64,000 bases of DNA from Chryseobacterium sp. MYb7 (GTDB lineage Bacteria; Bacteroidota; Bacteroidia; Flavobacteriales; Weeksellaceae). The notes below the pieces were generated by a model. The model was not told where the DNA came from. It made no database searches and worked only from the letters and a program-made list of their open reading frames with translations. The position numbers and the translations under genes were made by a program. Numbering within the stretch: the first letter of the stretch is position 1; every line of letters starts with the position of its first letter. The stretch spans positions 124,001-188,000 of the forward strand of contig NZ_PCOU01000006.1 of the NCBI RefSeq assembly GCF_002979455.1, written 5' to 3'. Positions 17,306 to 26,184 of the stretch are shown one piece after another.

Positions 17306-19231
17306 TTAGCCTCTATATTCCTTGATTTTTTCCTGAATTTCATCAATGATTTTCTCATCATCAATCGTAGATGGAACTTGAAAATCTTTCCCGTCAAGTA
17401 GTGTTCTGATCAGCTTTCTTAAAATCTTGCCGGATCTTGTTTTAGGTAAGCGATCGACAGCCATTGCGTTTTTCAGAAAAGCTACTGCTCCGATTTTATT
17501 GCGGACCATCTGAATAATATCTTTTTCAATCTCTTCTTCAGAAATAGTTGAACCATTCTTTAAAACAACCGTGGCAAAAGGAATCTGTCCTTTTAAATCG
17601 TCATCAATACCTACCACAGCGCATTCTGCAACATCGGGATGTGAAGAAACAACTTCTTCCATTTCAGAAGTAGAAAGTCTGTGCCCTGCCACGTTGATTA
17701 CATCATCTACTCTCCCTGTAATGAAAATATAGCCGTCTTCATCCTGAATAGCGCCGTCTCCGGAAAAATAATACCCTTTATATTGGGATAGATAGCTGTT
17801 TTCAAAGCGTTCATAGTCCTTCCAAATTCCAAGCATGGCACCCGGAGGGAGAGGAAGTTTGATCACGAGATAACCTTCATGATGAGGATCTAGTTCCAAT
17901 CCGCTTTCATCGAAGATTTTAATATCATATCCCGGAATGGGTTTCCCTGCGGAAGCTCTTTTGATCTGATAGTTTTCATCATGAGTCAATAACCCCAACA
18001 TTGGCCAGCCAGATTCTGTCTGCCACCAGTGGTCTATTGCCGGAACTCCGATATGTTCTGCAAACCAGTCTAGCGTAGCTACATCACATCTTTCACCAGC
18101 CAGAAACTGCTTTTTGAAATGTGATAAATCGTATTTTTTTACCAGTTCTCCATTAGGATCTTCTTTTTTAATGGCTCTGATCGCAGTAGGTGCTGTAAAC
18201 ATCACCGAAACTTTATATTCTGAAATAATTCTCCAGAAAGTTCCTGCATCAGGAGTCATGATGGGTTTTCCTTCAAAAATTATTGTTGTATTTCTATTGA
18301 TTAAGGGTCCATACACAGAAAAACTGTGTCCTACAGCCCATCCAAAGTCTGAAGCCGCCCAATACGTTTTTCCTGGCTCTACACCATAAACATAAGTCAT
18401 GGAGAATTGTAATGCAGTGGCATAACCTCCGGTGTCCCGAACAATACCTTTGGGTTTTCCGGTAGTTCCCGAAGTGTAAAGCAAATAAAGCGGATGAGTA
18501 GATTCCACAGAAATGCAGTCTGCCGGAGCAGATTTTTCTACTAATTCTTCATAATCAATCAATCCATTAAACATTTCATCCTGATTATCTACTAATTTTC
18601 TGTTGTATACAATGATATTATCTACTTTATCCTGCGCCAGTTCAATCGCTTTTTCTACCAAGGGCAGGTAAGGGATTCTTTTCGAAATTTCCACACCGGC
18701 TGTGGCTGTAATTAAAACTTTAGGTTTGCAGTCGTCAATTCTTACAACTAATTCATGGGGAGCAAAACCTCCAAAAACTACATTATGAATAACTCCGATT
18801 CTCGCACAGGCAAGCATAGCAAAAAGTGTCTGAGGAATCATTGGCATATAAATAACGGCTGTATCTCCCTTTTTTAATCCCAGAGAAACCAATCCTCCTG
18901 CCAGTTTTGCAATTTCCTCTTTTGCCTGATGGAAAGTGTAAGTTTTCTTCTGGTTGGTTACAGGAGAGTCGTAAACAATTGCCACCTGATCTCCGAAACC
19001 GTCTTCAATGTGTTTGTCAATGCACAAATAGCACATATTGAGCTTTCCGTCCGAAAACCATTGGGGGTAATCATTTTCGTCTTTAGAAAGAATCTGTTGC
19101 GGAAATTCAAACCATTTGATTTCTTCTGCTTGTTTTTTCCAGAAGTCTTCTTTGCTTTCTATGCTTTGTTTAAATAATGTATCTGTTTTCATGTCAATAT
19201 CAAGGTCAATAGTTGTGTTTAGTGTCTGCAT
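17306..19231 (-). CDS. PrpE-like short-chain acyl-CoA synthetase
   Basis: A 641-residue AMP-forming ligase. The segment YPQWFSDGKLNMCYLCIDKH followed by GDQVAIVYDSPVT is typical of propionyl-CoA synthetases (PrpE), not of Acs. Other landmarks are P-loop YTSGTTGKPKG, HWWQTESGWPM, TGRVDDVINVAGHRLST and the lysine in KTRSGKILRK. Propionate is the most likely substrate, though close relatives also use acetate or butyrate. The ATG at 19231 falls inside a dispersed repeat word; the ATG at 19192 (MKTDTLFKQ) may be the true start and would give 628 residues. The receiver-protein gene ends 47 bp upstream. Confidence 0.85.
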   Translation of the reverse strand: MQTLNTTIDLDIDMKTDTLFKQSIESKEDFWKKQAEEIKWFEFPQQILSKDENDYPQWFSDGKLNMCYLCIDKHIEDGFGDQVAIVYDSPVTNQKKTYTFHQAKEEIAKLAGGLVSLGLKKGDTAVIYMPMIPQTLFAMLACARIGVIHNVVFGGFAPHELVVRIDDCKPKVLITATAGVEISKRIPYLPLVEKAIELAQDKVDNIIVYNRKLVDNQDEMFNGLIDYEELVEKSAPADCISVESTHPLYLLYTSGTTGKPKGIVRDTGGYATALQFSMTYVYGVEPGKTYWAASDFGWAVGHSFSVYGPLINRNTTIIFEGKPIMTPDAGTFWRIISEYKVSVMFTAPTAIRAIKKEDPNGELVKKYDLSHFKKQFLAGERCDVATLDWFAEHIGVPAIDHWWQTESGWPMLGLLTHDENYQIKRASAGKPIPGYDIKIFDESGLELDPHHEGYLVIKLPLPPGAMLGIWKDYERFENSYLSQYKGYYFSGDGAIQDEDGYIFITGRVDDVINVAGHRLSTSEMEEVVSSHPDVAECAVVGIDDDLKGQIPFATVVLKNGSTISEEEIEKDIIQMVRNKIGAVAFLKNAMAVDRLPKTRSGKILRKLIRTLLDGKDFQVPSTIDDEKIIDEIQEKIKEYRG

Positions 19232-19266
19232 GTCATTGCGAGCCGAAGCAATCTCTTAATGGTTTA
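19230..19266. repeat. REP-like word joined to a half AACCATTAAG arm
   Basis: The string GTCATTGCGAGCCGAAGCAA, a word that recurs in intergenic DNA of many bacteria, is followed directly by CTCTTAATGGTTTAA, one arm of the AACCATTAAG family. The complementary arm is not seen nearby. It overlaps the upstream possible start codon of the PrpE-like gene. Confidence 0.5.
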
Positions 19267-19277
19267 ATCTTACCGTG

Positions 19278-19637
19278 TTAAAACATCTCCTCAATCTGCT
19301 GCATCAGTTTCTTAATCGAGTAGGGCTTTGTGACGTAGGCATCTGCTCCCATTTCCAATCCTTTTTCAATATCTCTGGGATTGTTTTTAGCACTCAGAAA
19401 GATGACTTTGGTGTTTTTCAGTTTTTCATCCTGTTTGATAAGGTCCAGGGTGCTGTACCCATCAAGATTAGGCATCATAATATCGAGAAGGATTACGTCA
19501 GGAACCATCGTTTTCAGGAATTCAAGAACTTCCGTTCCGTCACGGGCAATATAGACATCGTATCCGTTTTTCTTAAAACTGTATTCTAGCGACATTAATA
19601 TTTTGTGTTCGTCATCCGCAATAATTATCTTTCTCAT
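19278..19637 (-). CDS. Single-domain response regulator (receiver only)
   Basis: A 119-residue CheY-like receiver domain with all phosphorylation residues: acidic pair Asp8/Asp9, phospho-acceptor Asp52 (VILLDIMMPNLDG), Ser82 (FLSAK) and Lys104 (VTKPY). There is no DNA-binding or enzymatic output domain. It starts 9 bp downstream of the transporter-kinase stop, so it is almost certainly that kinase's partner. In characterised CrbS/CrbR and CbrA/CbrB systems the regulator carries a DNA-binding domain; here the output must pass through another protein or act by phosphate transfer. Confidence 0.92.
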   Translation of the reverse strand: MRKIIIADDEHKILMSLEYSFKKNGYDVYIARDGTEVLEFLKTMVPDVILLDIMMPNLDGYSTLDLIKQDEKLKNTKVIFLSAKNNPRDIEKGLEMGADAYVTKPYSIKKLMQQIEEMF

Positions 19638-19646
19638 AAGAAGGTT

Positions 19647-22352
19647 TTAATGGTGTTCAACTTCATTTCTAATCTCTTTTTTAGTTTTTTCGGGAATGCT
19701 TATGGTGAAAGTTACACCCAGTCCGCTGTTTTCGGCTTTTATATTTCCTCCGTGTGCCTGTACTATCTTTTTGGAAATGGCCAGTCCCAGTCCGCTTCCT
19801 GTAGGCTTTAAAATATTTTGATTTTTCGACTGATAAAACTTGTCGAAAATCATTTCCAGATCCTCTTCCGGAATATGTTTTCCGGTATTGAAAATGGTAA
19901 TTACCAACTCTTGGTCTTTTTCAAATAATTTAGTCTGAATGGTTCCCTGGTCTTCTGTGAATTTTAGAGCATTTCCCCAGATATTCTGAAACAGCTGAAT
20001 CATTCTTGCTTCATCATATTCAAATATAAAATGATTCAGGAGATTAACTTCACTCAAATGAATATTTTTCTGCTGTATCAGGTGAAGAAGAGGATTTAAT
20101 GCTTTTTTATACGTTTCAATAATGTTATTTTCCTGGATGTGTAAAGAGATTTCACCATGCTGTAATTTGTCCAGATAAAGAATGTCGTTGATAATTTCGC
20201 TTAATCGGTCAGATTCTGTAACAATATTGTTTAAAAATTCCTGTTTGATGTCAAAAGGAATGTCATTGTCATCAGCTAAAATTTCTCCGGCAGAGCGGAT
20301 GGCTGTGATTGGAGTTCTCAGTTCGTGGGCAACCGAATCAAGGAAGTCATCTTTTTGACGGTCTTTGACAATCAGGCTTTCGTTGGCTGTTCTTAGGTCA
20401 TCCGAAAGTTTTTGCAGCTCCTCAGACTGTTCGGTAAGTTTTTTATTTAAACTGATATTTTCCTGTGATTCTTCAAGGATATTTAAAACCTCTTTTAAAG
20501 ATATTTTATCTTCTTTAGTCACCCCTTCAATTAATATTTTTGCTGAAGCGGTTCCAATTCTTCCAGCCAAAAGATTCTCTGAGAATTTGATAAATCTTGA
20601 ATCCGCGGTTTCAGTTTTTGAATCGATGTTATATTTTAAATTAAAAATTCTTAAGGCCTGCTCCGTTTTACTTTTACCTAAAAAACGTTCTAAAATGTTC
20701 TGAATGTCCGAGATATAGGCTGTTCCACGCCAGATGAAAGCATTTTCATGATTTTGAATATACTTGTCAATATCCACGTACAGTTCAGCAAAGTTTCTTT
20801 CGCGGTAATTTCCTTTTGAGCTCACAGAAATAATGGTAAACAGACTTGTATTTACGAGCATCGACCAGAAAAAGATCTGAGGAATTCTTCCTAAATAAGG
20901 AATAGTGAAAAAGCCGAAAGCGTCATACATTTCCCTGATAATTCCTTTAAATTCCTGATTGTACGAAAAATAATATTGCGGAATAATCAATCCGAAATAA
21001 CAGATTATTAATCCAGCTAAAAGTCCTGTAACAGCGCCTTTGTAACTTCCTCTTCTCCAGAATAAGGCTCCGAAAAATGCAGGAGCCAATTGTGCAATCA
21101 CTACAAAGGAGATTAATCCTACAGAATCCAGCGAGGTTTTCAGAATGAAATATTTATAGAAGGCAAAGGCCATGATAATCAGAGCGAAAATGCTGAATTT
21201 TCTGATATTGGTAATGCTTCTTGTGTTTTTTTCTTCACTTTCAGATTTTAATTTTCCCAGCAATCCGTACGGAATGATCAAGTTGTTGGATAGCATGATA
21301 GATAAAGTAATGGCAGAGATAATAATCATGGAAATACATGAACTCAATCCACCAAGAAAAACAAGCACAGTGATCAAAGTATTGCCAAAATGCTGCGGAA
21401 TAAGGATAGAGTAGAACTCAGGGTTTACTTTCTGTCCATCAAAAATAAGCCTTCCTCCCCAGGCAATTGGGAAAATAAATATGGTAAAGATTAAAAGGTA
21501 AAGCGGAAAAAACCAAATGGCTGTTCTAATGTGCTTTTCCTGTCTGTTCTCAACAATTGCGGTGTGAAATTGTCTCGGAAGAATGCAGATCGCTGTTGCA
21601 GAAATCATACACAGAACCATCCAGTTCATAGCGCCTTCGATTCCGTTGAATGTATTTTTTTCTTTAAAATCTTCAAATTTGCTGGCCTTCTCATAAATAT
21701 CTGAGAATCCGTCAAAAGCATAATAAATCACGAAAAGTCCAAGAATAATAATAAAAAATAGTTTTAAAAAGCTTTCCAGTGCAATGGCAGAGATAATTCC
21801 CAGACGTTTTTCTGAAGCATCCACATATCGTGTTCCGTAATATGAGGAAAATAAGGCAATTAAAACCACCACAAAAGTAGCATTATCAGTCAGAATATCT
21901 TTGGACATTGGTGTTTCTGTCACCAAATGAAAGGTTTCAGAAATAGCTTTGATCTGCAGTCCGATATAAGGAACGATGGCCAGAAGGCAGACTATGGTGA
22001 TAATAGCACTCAGGCTTCTGCTGTTACCGTATCTCAATGAAATAAAATCGGCAAGACTGCTTATTTTATTCACTCTTGAAATTCTTACAATCCGGGTATT
22101 GATGTAGATCCATGCCGGAATGATCATAATAGGACCGATGTAAATCGGAAGATAGTTTAATCCGCTTGTAGCTGCCACACCAATGCTTCCATAATACGTC
22201 CACGCAGTACAATACACCGCAAGAGACAAAGCGTAGATGTAAGGATTGTTGATCCATATTTTACTCCTTTTCTTCTCTGCCAGATAAGCAACTAAGAAAA
22301 GAAGGGCAAGATAAAACAGAACTACAAAAAATAATGCGAAACTACTCATCAT
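19647..22352 (-). CDS. Transporter-fused sensor histidine kinase (SLC5/SSS-STAC-HK, CrbS/CbrA type)
   Basis: A 901-residue protein. Residues 1-510 form a sodium:solute symporter (SSS/SLC5) membrane domain with about 13 helices. A STAC-like linker follows around 540-590 (FIWRGTAYISDI, NILERFLGKS), then a segment with LLAGRIGTASAKIL typical of this family, a coiled coil, a HisKA domain with DSVAHELRTP (His about 676) and a HATPase domain (N-box NIWGNALKF, G-box GSGLGLAISKK). No receiver domain is fused. Relatives CrbS and CbrA regulate acetate and carbon use. Neighbours encoding Acs, a PrpE-like ligase, a carrier and a porin support an organic-acid signal. Whether the SSS domain transports or only senses is unknown. 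Confidence 0.9.
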   Translation of the reverse strand: MMSSFALFFVVLFYLALLFLVAYLAEKKRSKIWINNPYIYALSLAVYCTAWTYYGSIGVAATSGLNYLPIYIGPIMIIPAWIYINTRIVRISRVNKISSLADFISLRYGNSRSLSAIITIVCLLAIVPYIGLQIKAISETFHLVTETPMSKDILTDNATFVVVLIALFSSYYGTRYVDASEKRLGIISAIALESFLKLFFIIILGLFVIYYAFDGFSDIYEKASKFEDFKEKNTFNGIEGAMNWMVLCMISATAICILPRQFHTAIVENRQEKHIRTAIWFFPLYLLIFTIFIFPIAWGGRLIFDGQKVNPEFYSILIPQHFGNTLITVLVFLGGLSSCISMIIISAITLSIMLSNNLIIPYGLLGKLKSESEEKNTRSITNIRKFSIFALIIMAFAFYKYFILKTSLDSVGLISFVVIAQLAPAFFGALFWRRGSYKGAVTGLLAGLIICYFGLIIPQYYFSYNQEFKGIIREMYDAFGFFTIPYLGRIPQIFFWSMLVNTSLFTIISVSSKGNYRERNFAELYVDIDKYIQNHENAFIWRGTAYISDIQNILERFLGKSKTEQALRIFNLKYNIDSKTETADSRFIKFSENLLAGRIGTASAKILIEGVTKEDKISLKEVLNILEESQENISLNKKLTEQSEELQKLSDDLRTANESLIVKDRQKDDFLDSVAHELRTPITAIRSAGEILADDNDIPFDIKQEFLNNIVTESDRLSEIINDILYLDKLQHGEISLHIQENNIIETYKKALNPLLHLIQQKNIHLSEVNLLNHFIFEYDEARMIQLFQNIWGNALKFTEDQGTIQTKLFEKDQELVITIFNTGKHIPEEDLEMIFDKFYQSKNQNILKPTGSGLGLAISKKIVQAHGGNIKAENSGLGVTFTISIPEKTKKEIRNEVEHH

Positions 22353-22536
22353 ACCTTTTTACAATTACAAAAGAAATCACAATGGAAATCATCCAGACCG
22401 CGAACAGATAGATCAGAATCATAGGGTAGCCCAAAACTTCCCTGTCACTGTTGAAAAGCAATGAAATAGGAATACTGAAAGCGATCATAAGCCCTACACT
22501 CAATATGATAAGTTTTTGTTCGTGTCTTTTTTTCAT
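22342..22536 (-). CDS. Small two-helix membrane protein overlapping the kinase start
   Basis: A 64-residue protein when started at the ATG at 22536 (MKKRHEQKL); an earlier in-frame ATG at 22575 would add 13 residues. Two hydrophobic helices are visible (IILSVGLMIAFSIPISLLF and YPMILIYLFAVWMISIVISF) with basic flanks. The 3' end overlaps the kinase start by 11 bp, so translation is probably coupled. Many sodium:solute symporters have small membrane partners encoded just upstream, and a small ORF also precedes Pseudomonas cbrA; this one could be such a partner. I do not assign a family. Confidence 0.7.
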   Translation of the reverse strand: MKKRHEQKLIILSVGLMIAFSIPISLLFNSDREVLGYPMILIYLFAVWMISIVISFVIVKRYDE

Positions 22537-22597
22537 AAATGATTTTGATAAAAGATAATTGATGAATGAAGTCATCCATCAATTATCTATATTGGTT

Positions 22598-22825
22598 TTA
22601 AATTTTATCGTCAGAATATTCTCCTTTTAAAGCATAATAACCGAAGATAGCCATCCCGCCTGAGATAATCGGCATCAGTACAAAAAGAATGATGATGCCA
22701 AAAACCAGATCTTCCTGTTTCCCGGAAGCGATTTTTGGGATTCCCAATACTGTAATTCCGAAATATCCTACAATCACCGCGATAGCGATCCAGAGAATGC
22801 CTAATATTTTTTTTAGTCCGTTCAT
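22598..22825 (-). CDS. Small two-helix membrane protein next to the MFS carrier
   Basis: A 75-residue protein with two membrane helices (GILWIAIAVIVGYFGITVLGI and FGIIILFVLMPIISGGMAIFGYYAL) and a short acidic tail (GEYSDDKI). It lies 44 bp downstream of the MFS gene and 61 bp upstream of the next small membrane gene, in one co-directional run. It may be an accessory subunit or stabiliser of the carrier. Proteins of this size and position recur beside MHS carriers in Flavobacteriia as far as I recall, but no function is established to my knowledge. Confidence 0.7.
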   Translation of the reverse strand: MNGLKKILGILWIAIAVIVGYFGITVLGIPKIASGKQEDLVFGIIILFVLMPIISGGMAIFGYYALKGEYSDDKI

Positions 22826-22869
22826 TTTTAGTTGTTTTAAAATTAATAAAAATTTGAGTGATTCAGTGT

Positions 22870-24450
22870 CTAATCGTGAATATTATTGTTCTTATTTTTA
22901 AGATAAAATAATCCGATAATCAAACAGACTGTAGCAACTCCAATCGGGTACCAAAGTCCTTCCAGATACCATGTCGCATGTCCTGCTTCTTTTCCAGTGG
23001 TTACCAGATAAGTTGCTACTGCCGGAAGAAGTCCTCCAAATACTCCGTTTCCGATGTGGTAAGGCAATGACATTGAGGTGTATCGGATTCTCACAGGGAA
23101 CATTTCAACAAGGAAAGCAGCAATAGGTCCATATACCATGGTTACAAATATCACCTGAATGAATACAAGGAATACAAGATACCATTTCGTGTCATCACTT
23201 AATTTTAAGCTTTGAGAAACTTTGGCTTCCTCAGCTTTTCCGTCTTTCATGACAACTCCTGCAGGTGACCAGTGAACGATACTGTCTTTTTTGATTAAAG
23301 TTCCATCTGTGTAAAGAGTTTCTTTGTGAAAAGTAACCAGACTGTCCGTTGCAATATCACTGTGGATTTTTGCCGTTCTTTTTTCTGTAATTCCATTCGC
23401 TGCAACCGTTTTGTTTTCAAGGTTGACACTTTTAAACATGCTGTCGTAAATAGGTCTGTAAGCTAGAATAGCAACCAGCATTCCGGTCATCATCACTGCT
23501 TTTCGCCCGATTTTATCAGACAGCCATCCGAAAAATACAAAGAAAGGAGTTCCTAAAAATAAAGCTGTTGCCATCAATGAATCTACCTGTGCAGATTCTA
23601 CATTCATTACTTTTTGAAGAAAACTCATCGCGTAGAACTGTCCTGTATACCAGATAACCCCTTGTCCCATTGCAGCCCCAAATAAAGCCAGTAAGACAAA
23701 CTTGAAATTATATTTGTTTCCAAAGCTTTCTTTTAAGGGGTTTTTGGATGTTTTTCCCTCACTTTTAGCTTTCGCAAAAAGAGGAGACTCCTTCATATTC
23801 TTTCTGATAATGTAAGATACAGCTACCATTAGAATTGAAATCCAAAACGGGACTCTCCATCCCCAATTGTCAAATTCTTCCGCAGAAAGTGTTGTCTTGG
23901 TAATTAAAATAACGATTAATGAAATGAAAAGTCCGGCTGTTGCGGTAGTCTGGATCCATGAAGTCCAGTATCCACGGCGATGAGGTTGGGCATATTCAGC
24001 TACATAAGTGGCAGCACCTCCGTATTCACCTCCTAAAGCAAGTCCCTGAAGTAGTCTCAAGATTAAGACTAAAACCGGAGCCATAAAGCCAATGGTTTCA
24101 TAACTTGGAATACACCCAATCAGAAACGTAGAAAATCCCATGATCAGCAAAGTAACAAGGAAAGTATATTTTCTCCCGATAATATCTCCCAGTCTCCCGA
24201 AAAATAATGCTCCGAAAGGTCTTACAACAAATCCGGCAGCAAATGTTGCTAATGTAGATAAGAATGCTGCAGTAGGATTATCAGCAGGAAAAAATTTGGT
24301 TGCTAAAACGACGGCTAAACTTCCAAAAATATAGAAGTCATACCATTCTATTAATGTTCCGAGAGATGAGGCGGTGATCACACTCCAGATGGTGCGGTTC
24401 TTCTGCCTGTCGGTCATATTTTCGTAGGTTTCGTGATGATTTTCGCTCAT
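22870..24450 (-). CDS. MHS-family MFS organic-acid/metabolite symporter with a large loop insertion
   Basis: A 526-residue carrier of the metabolite:H+ symporter branch of the MFS (relatives: ProP, ShiA, KgtP). Signature segments are SLGTLIEWYDFYIFGSLA in helix 1, RPFGALFFGRLGDIIGRKYT (motif A, about 77-96) and RLLQGLALGGEYGGAATYVAEY. The usual size is about 430-450 residues. The excess is an approximately 80-residue soluble insertion (341-421) between the predicted ninth and tenth helices, which should face the periplasm. Gene context (porin, kinase, acyl-CoA ligases) points to a short organic acid as substrate; the exact one is unknown. Confidence 0.88.
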   Translation of the reverse strand: MSENHHETYENMTDRQKNRTIWSVITASSLGTLIEWYDFYIFGSLAVVLATKFFPADNPTAAFLSTLATFAAGFVVRPFGALFFGRLGDIIGRKYTFLVTLLIMGFSTFLIGCIPSYETIGFMAPVLVLILRLLQGLALGGEYGGAATYVAEYAQPHRRGYWTSWIQTTATAGLFISLIVILITKTTLSAEEFDNWGWRVPFWISILMVAVSYIIRKNMKESPLFAKAKSEGKTSKNPLKESFGNKYNFKFVLLALFGAAMGQGVIWYTGQFYAMSFLQKVMNVESAQVDSLMATALFLGTPFFVFFGWLSDKIGRKAVMMTGMLVAILAYRPIYDSMFKSVNLENKTVAANGITEKRTAKIHSDIATDSLVTFHKETLYTDGTLIKKDSIVHWSPAGVVMKDGKAEEAKVSQSLKLSDDTKWYLVFLVFIQVIFVTMVYGPIAAFLVEMFPVRIRYTSMSLPYHIGNGVFGGLLPAVATYLVTTGKEAGHATWYLEGLWYPIGVATVCLIIGLFYLKNKNNNIHD

Positions 24451-24496
24451 ATCGATTAGTTTTTGATGTTATTGGAATAGGATTTTAATTTGTTTT

Positions 24497-24630
24497 AAAC
24501 CGTTAAGAGATTTTAAGGGGTTAAGAATAATTAAGATTATAGCTAAAGCTATTTATTCAGATGAATGCTTTATCCATCTTTGATGGAGCTTAACTTATCT
24601 TAAATTCTTTACTCTTCTTAATGGTTCAAA
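24497..24630. repeat. AACCATTAAG-type intergenic element, copy 3
   Basis: Bounded by AAACCGTTAAGAG (24497 on) and CTTCTTAATGGTTCAAA (to about 24630). The interior (TTAAGATTATAGCTAAAGCT, then GAGCTTAACTTATCTTAA) is divergent from the 16976 copy but keeps the nested TTAAGAT/ATCTTAA dyad. It fills the gap between porin and MFS genes. Confidence 0.6.
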
Positions 24631-24632
24631 TT

Positions 24633-26012
24633 TTACAAGTAGATTTGAAACTGCACAATAAACTCCCCTTTAGAAGAAGGGTTTTCCGTAGGACTCGTGT
24701 AAACCGGTCTTGTTGAATATTGCGTTGTGATTTTAGCATGATGCCCGTCTATGAACCAGTTGGCTCCCACGTCAAACTGTGATGAGGATTTATCGAAAGC
24801 CTCAAAACTTTTATGAGTATAAGCTGCAAAAGGCTGTATTCTGATTTTTGGTTTTTCGGCCTGACTTGGTAACAGTAATCCAGCCTGTGCATAGATAATA
24901 TTACCTGTTCCGATAGTCGGTTGCAGATTTCCTGGTCCTGCAATGGCTTTATTGCCGATGAAATTAGGATCAGATGCTCCAATGTTCATCGTTCCCAGGT
25001 TTCTTACATAATTGGGTCCAAAGTTATAGTTGTAATATCCTGCATAGGCAGAAACGGCCATTTTGTTTTTTGCTTCTCCCAAAGGAATATCAGCGAAAGC
25101 ATCAACTGCAAAAAGGGTAATGTCGTGTTTTTCAATATTTGAATTGATGGAAGTTCTTGTTCCGTCAGCCTGATGATAAAAACCAGCACCTACATTGAAA
25201 ACCTTTTTCGTTCCAAGGTAAGATCCTACTTTGAAAGGGAGTGTATTGGATTCTTCGTCAAGGAATTGATATTCAACATATCCTGCTTTTGAAAAGCTTG
25301 GATTTCCATTATTGTCTACAGCTATAGCCTTCGAAGGATCTGTTACGTTTACAGGGGTAAGATCTGTGGCAAAGGGCTTATTTAAACTGAAACGATATTC
25401 CAGTTTTCCGTATTTCCCCTTTGCAAACATTCCCAGCTGTCTTGCAAACTGATCTGAATTGTCAATCAACGGCCATGAGAAAACGGGAGAATCTAATGTG
25501 AGGAAATTAAGTGTAGAAGCCATAGTCATACGGGAAAGTCCCATGTAGTAATGAAGACCTGCTCCTAAAGTTAAACTGAATTTTCCAGCTTCTCCAGGTA
25601 AAATAACTGCGTATTCGTTCCAGGCATCATGAAAAAATAACTGTGTCTTCTTTCCGTTTCCATAACCTCCTGTACCTGAAGTTCCTGAAGCACCACCATT
25701 GATGAAAGTCTGATTGTTGATCCCGAAATGGAGGAGAATCATATATCTTTTAGAGATTTGCGCGTAGGTTAAAGCACGTAATCTTCTGTTTCCCAGGCTC
25801 CAGGAGTTGTCGGTGGGTTCGCCTCCTACCATGGTTCCGGGGTTCATGGAAGTGTTTCTTAACCAAAACTGGTCCCATAAAATAAATCTGACAAATTTAT
25901 CACCGTTTTGGTTGAGGTTTATTTTTAAGCCATTGCCGTAATCAGGAGAACCCTGTGAGTATAAGGAACTGCTGATTAAAGCTAATCCAATGAATGTAAG
26001 TAATTTCTTCAT
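24633..26012 (-). CDS. Outer-membrane porin
   Basis: A 459-residue protein with a signal peptide (MKKLLTFIGLALISSSLYSQ) and many alternating aromatic/polar strands, ending in an aromatic-rich strand (EFIVQFQIYL) as outer-membrane barrels do. No plug or TonB box is present, so it is a porin-type barrel, not a TonB receptor. Features such as WDQFWLRNTS and RLRALTYAQIS near the N-terminus resemble the phosphate-selective/OprP-like porins broadly, but I would not name a substrate. It is the first of the run porin-MFS-two small proteins-kinase-receiver-ligase, and probably admits the organic acid handled downstream. Confidence 0.8.
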   Translation of the reverse strand: MKKLLTFIGLALISSSLYSQGSPDYGNGLKINLNQNGDKFVRFILWDQFWLRNTSMNPGTMVGGEPTDNSWSLGNRRLRALTYAQISKRYMILLHFGINNQTFINGGASGTSGTGGYGNGKKTQLFFHDAWNEYAVILPGEAGKFSLTLGAGLHYYMGLSRMTMASTLNFLTLDSPVFSWPLIDNSDQFARQLGMFAKGKYGKLEYRFSLNKPFATDLTPVNVTDPSKAIAVDNNGNPSFSKAGYVEYQFLDEESNTLPFKVGSYLGTKKVFNVGAGFYHQADGTRTSINSNIEKHDITLFAVDAFADIPLGEAKNKMAVSAYAGYYNYNFGPNYVRNLGTMNIGASDPNFIGNKAIAGPGNLQPTIGTGNIIYAQAGLLLPSQAEKPKIRIQPFAAYTHKSFEAFDKSSSQFDVGANWFIDGHHAKITTQYSTRPVYTSPTENPSSKGEFIVQFQIYL

Positions 26013-26184
26013 AAATTATCAATTTTTGGCGTTGTTTTTTGTGAATGCCAAATTGTAATTAATAATTTATTTATGAAAATTTAATATATATTAGTGGTAA
26101 TAGTATATCTATGATGTGAATAATATGTCAAATGTATTATTTATCAGTCTATTATCTCTTAGTCTAATGCACTCATTTTTCTAC

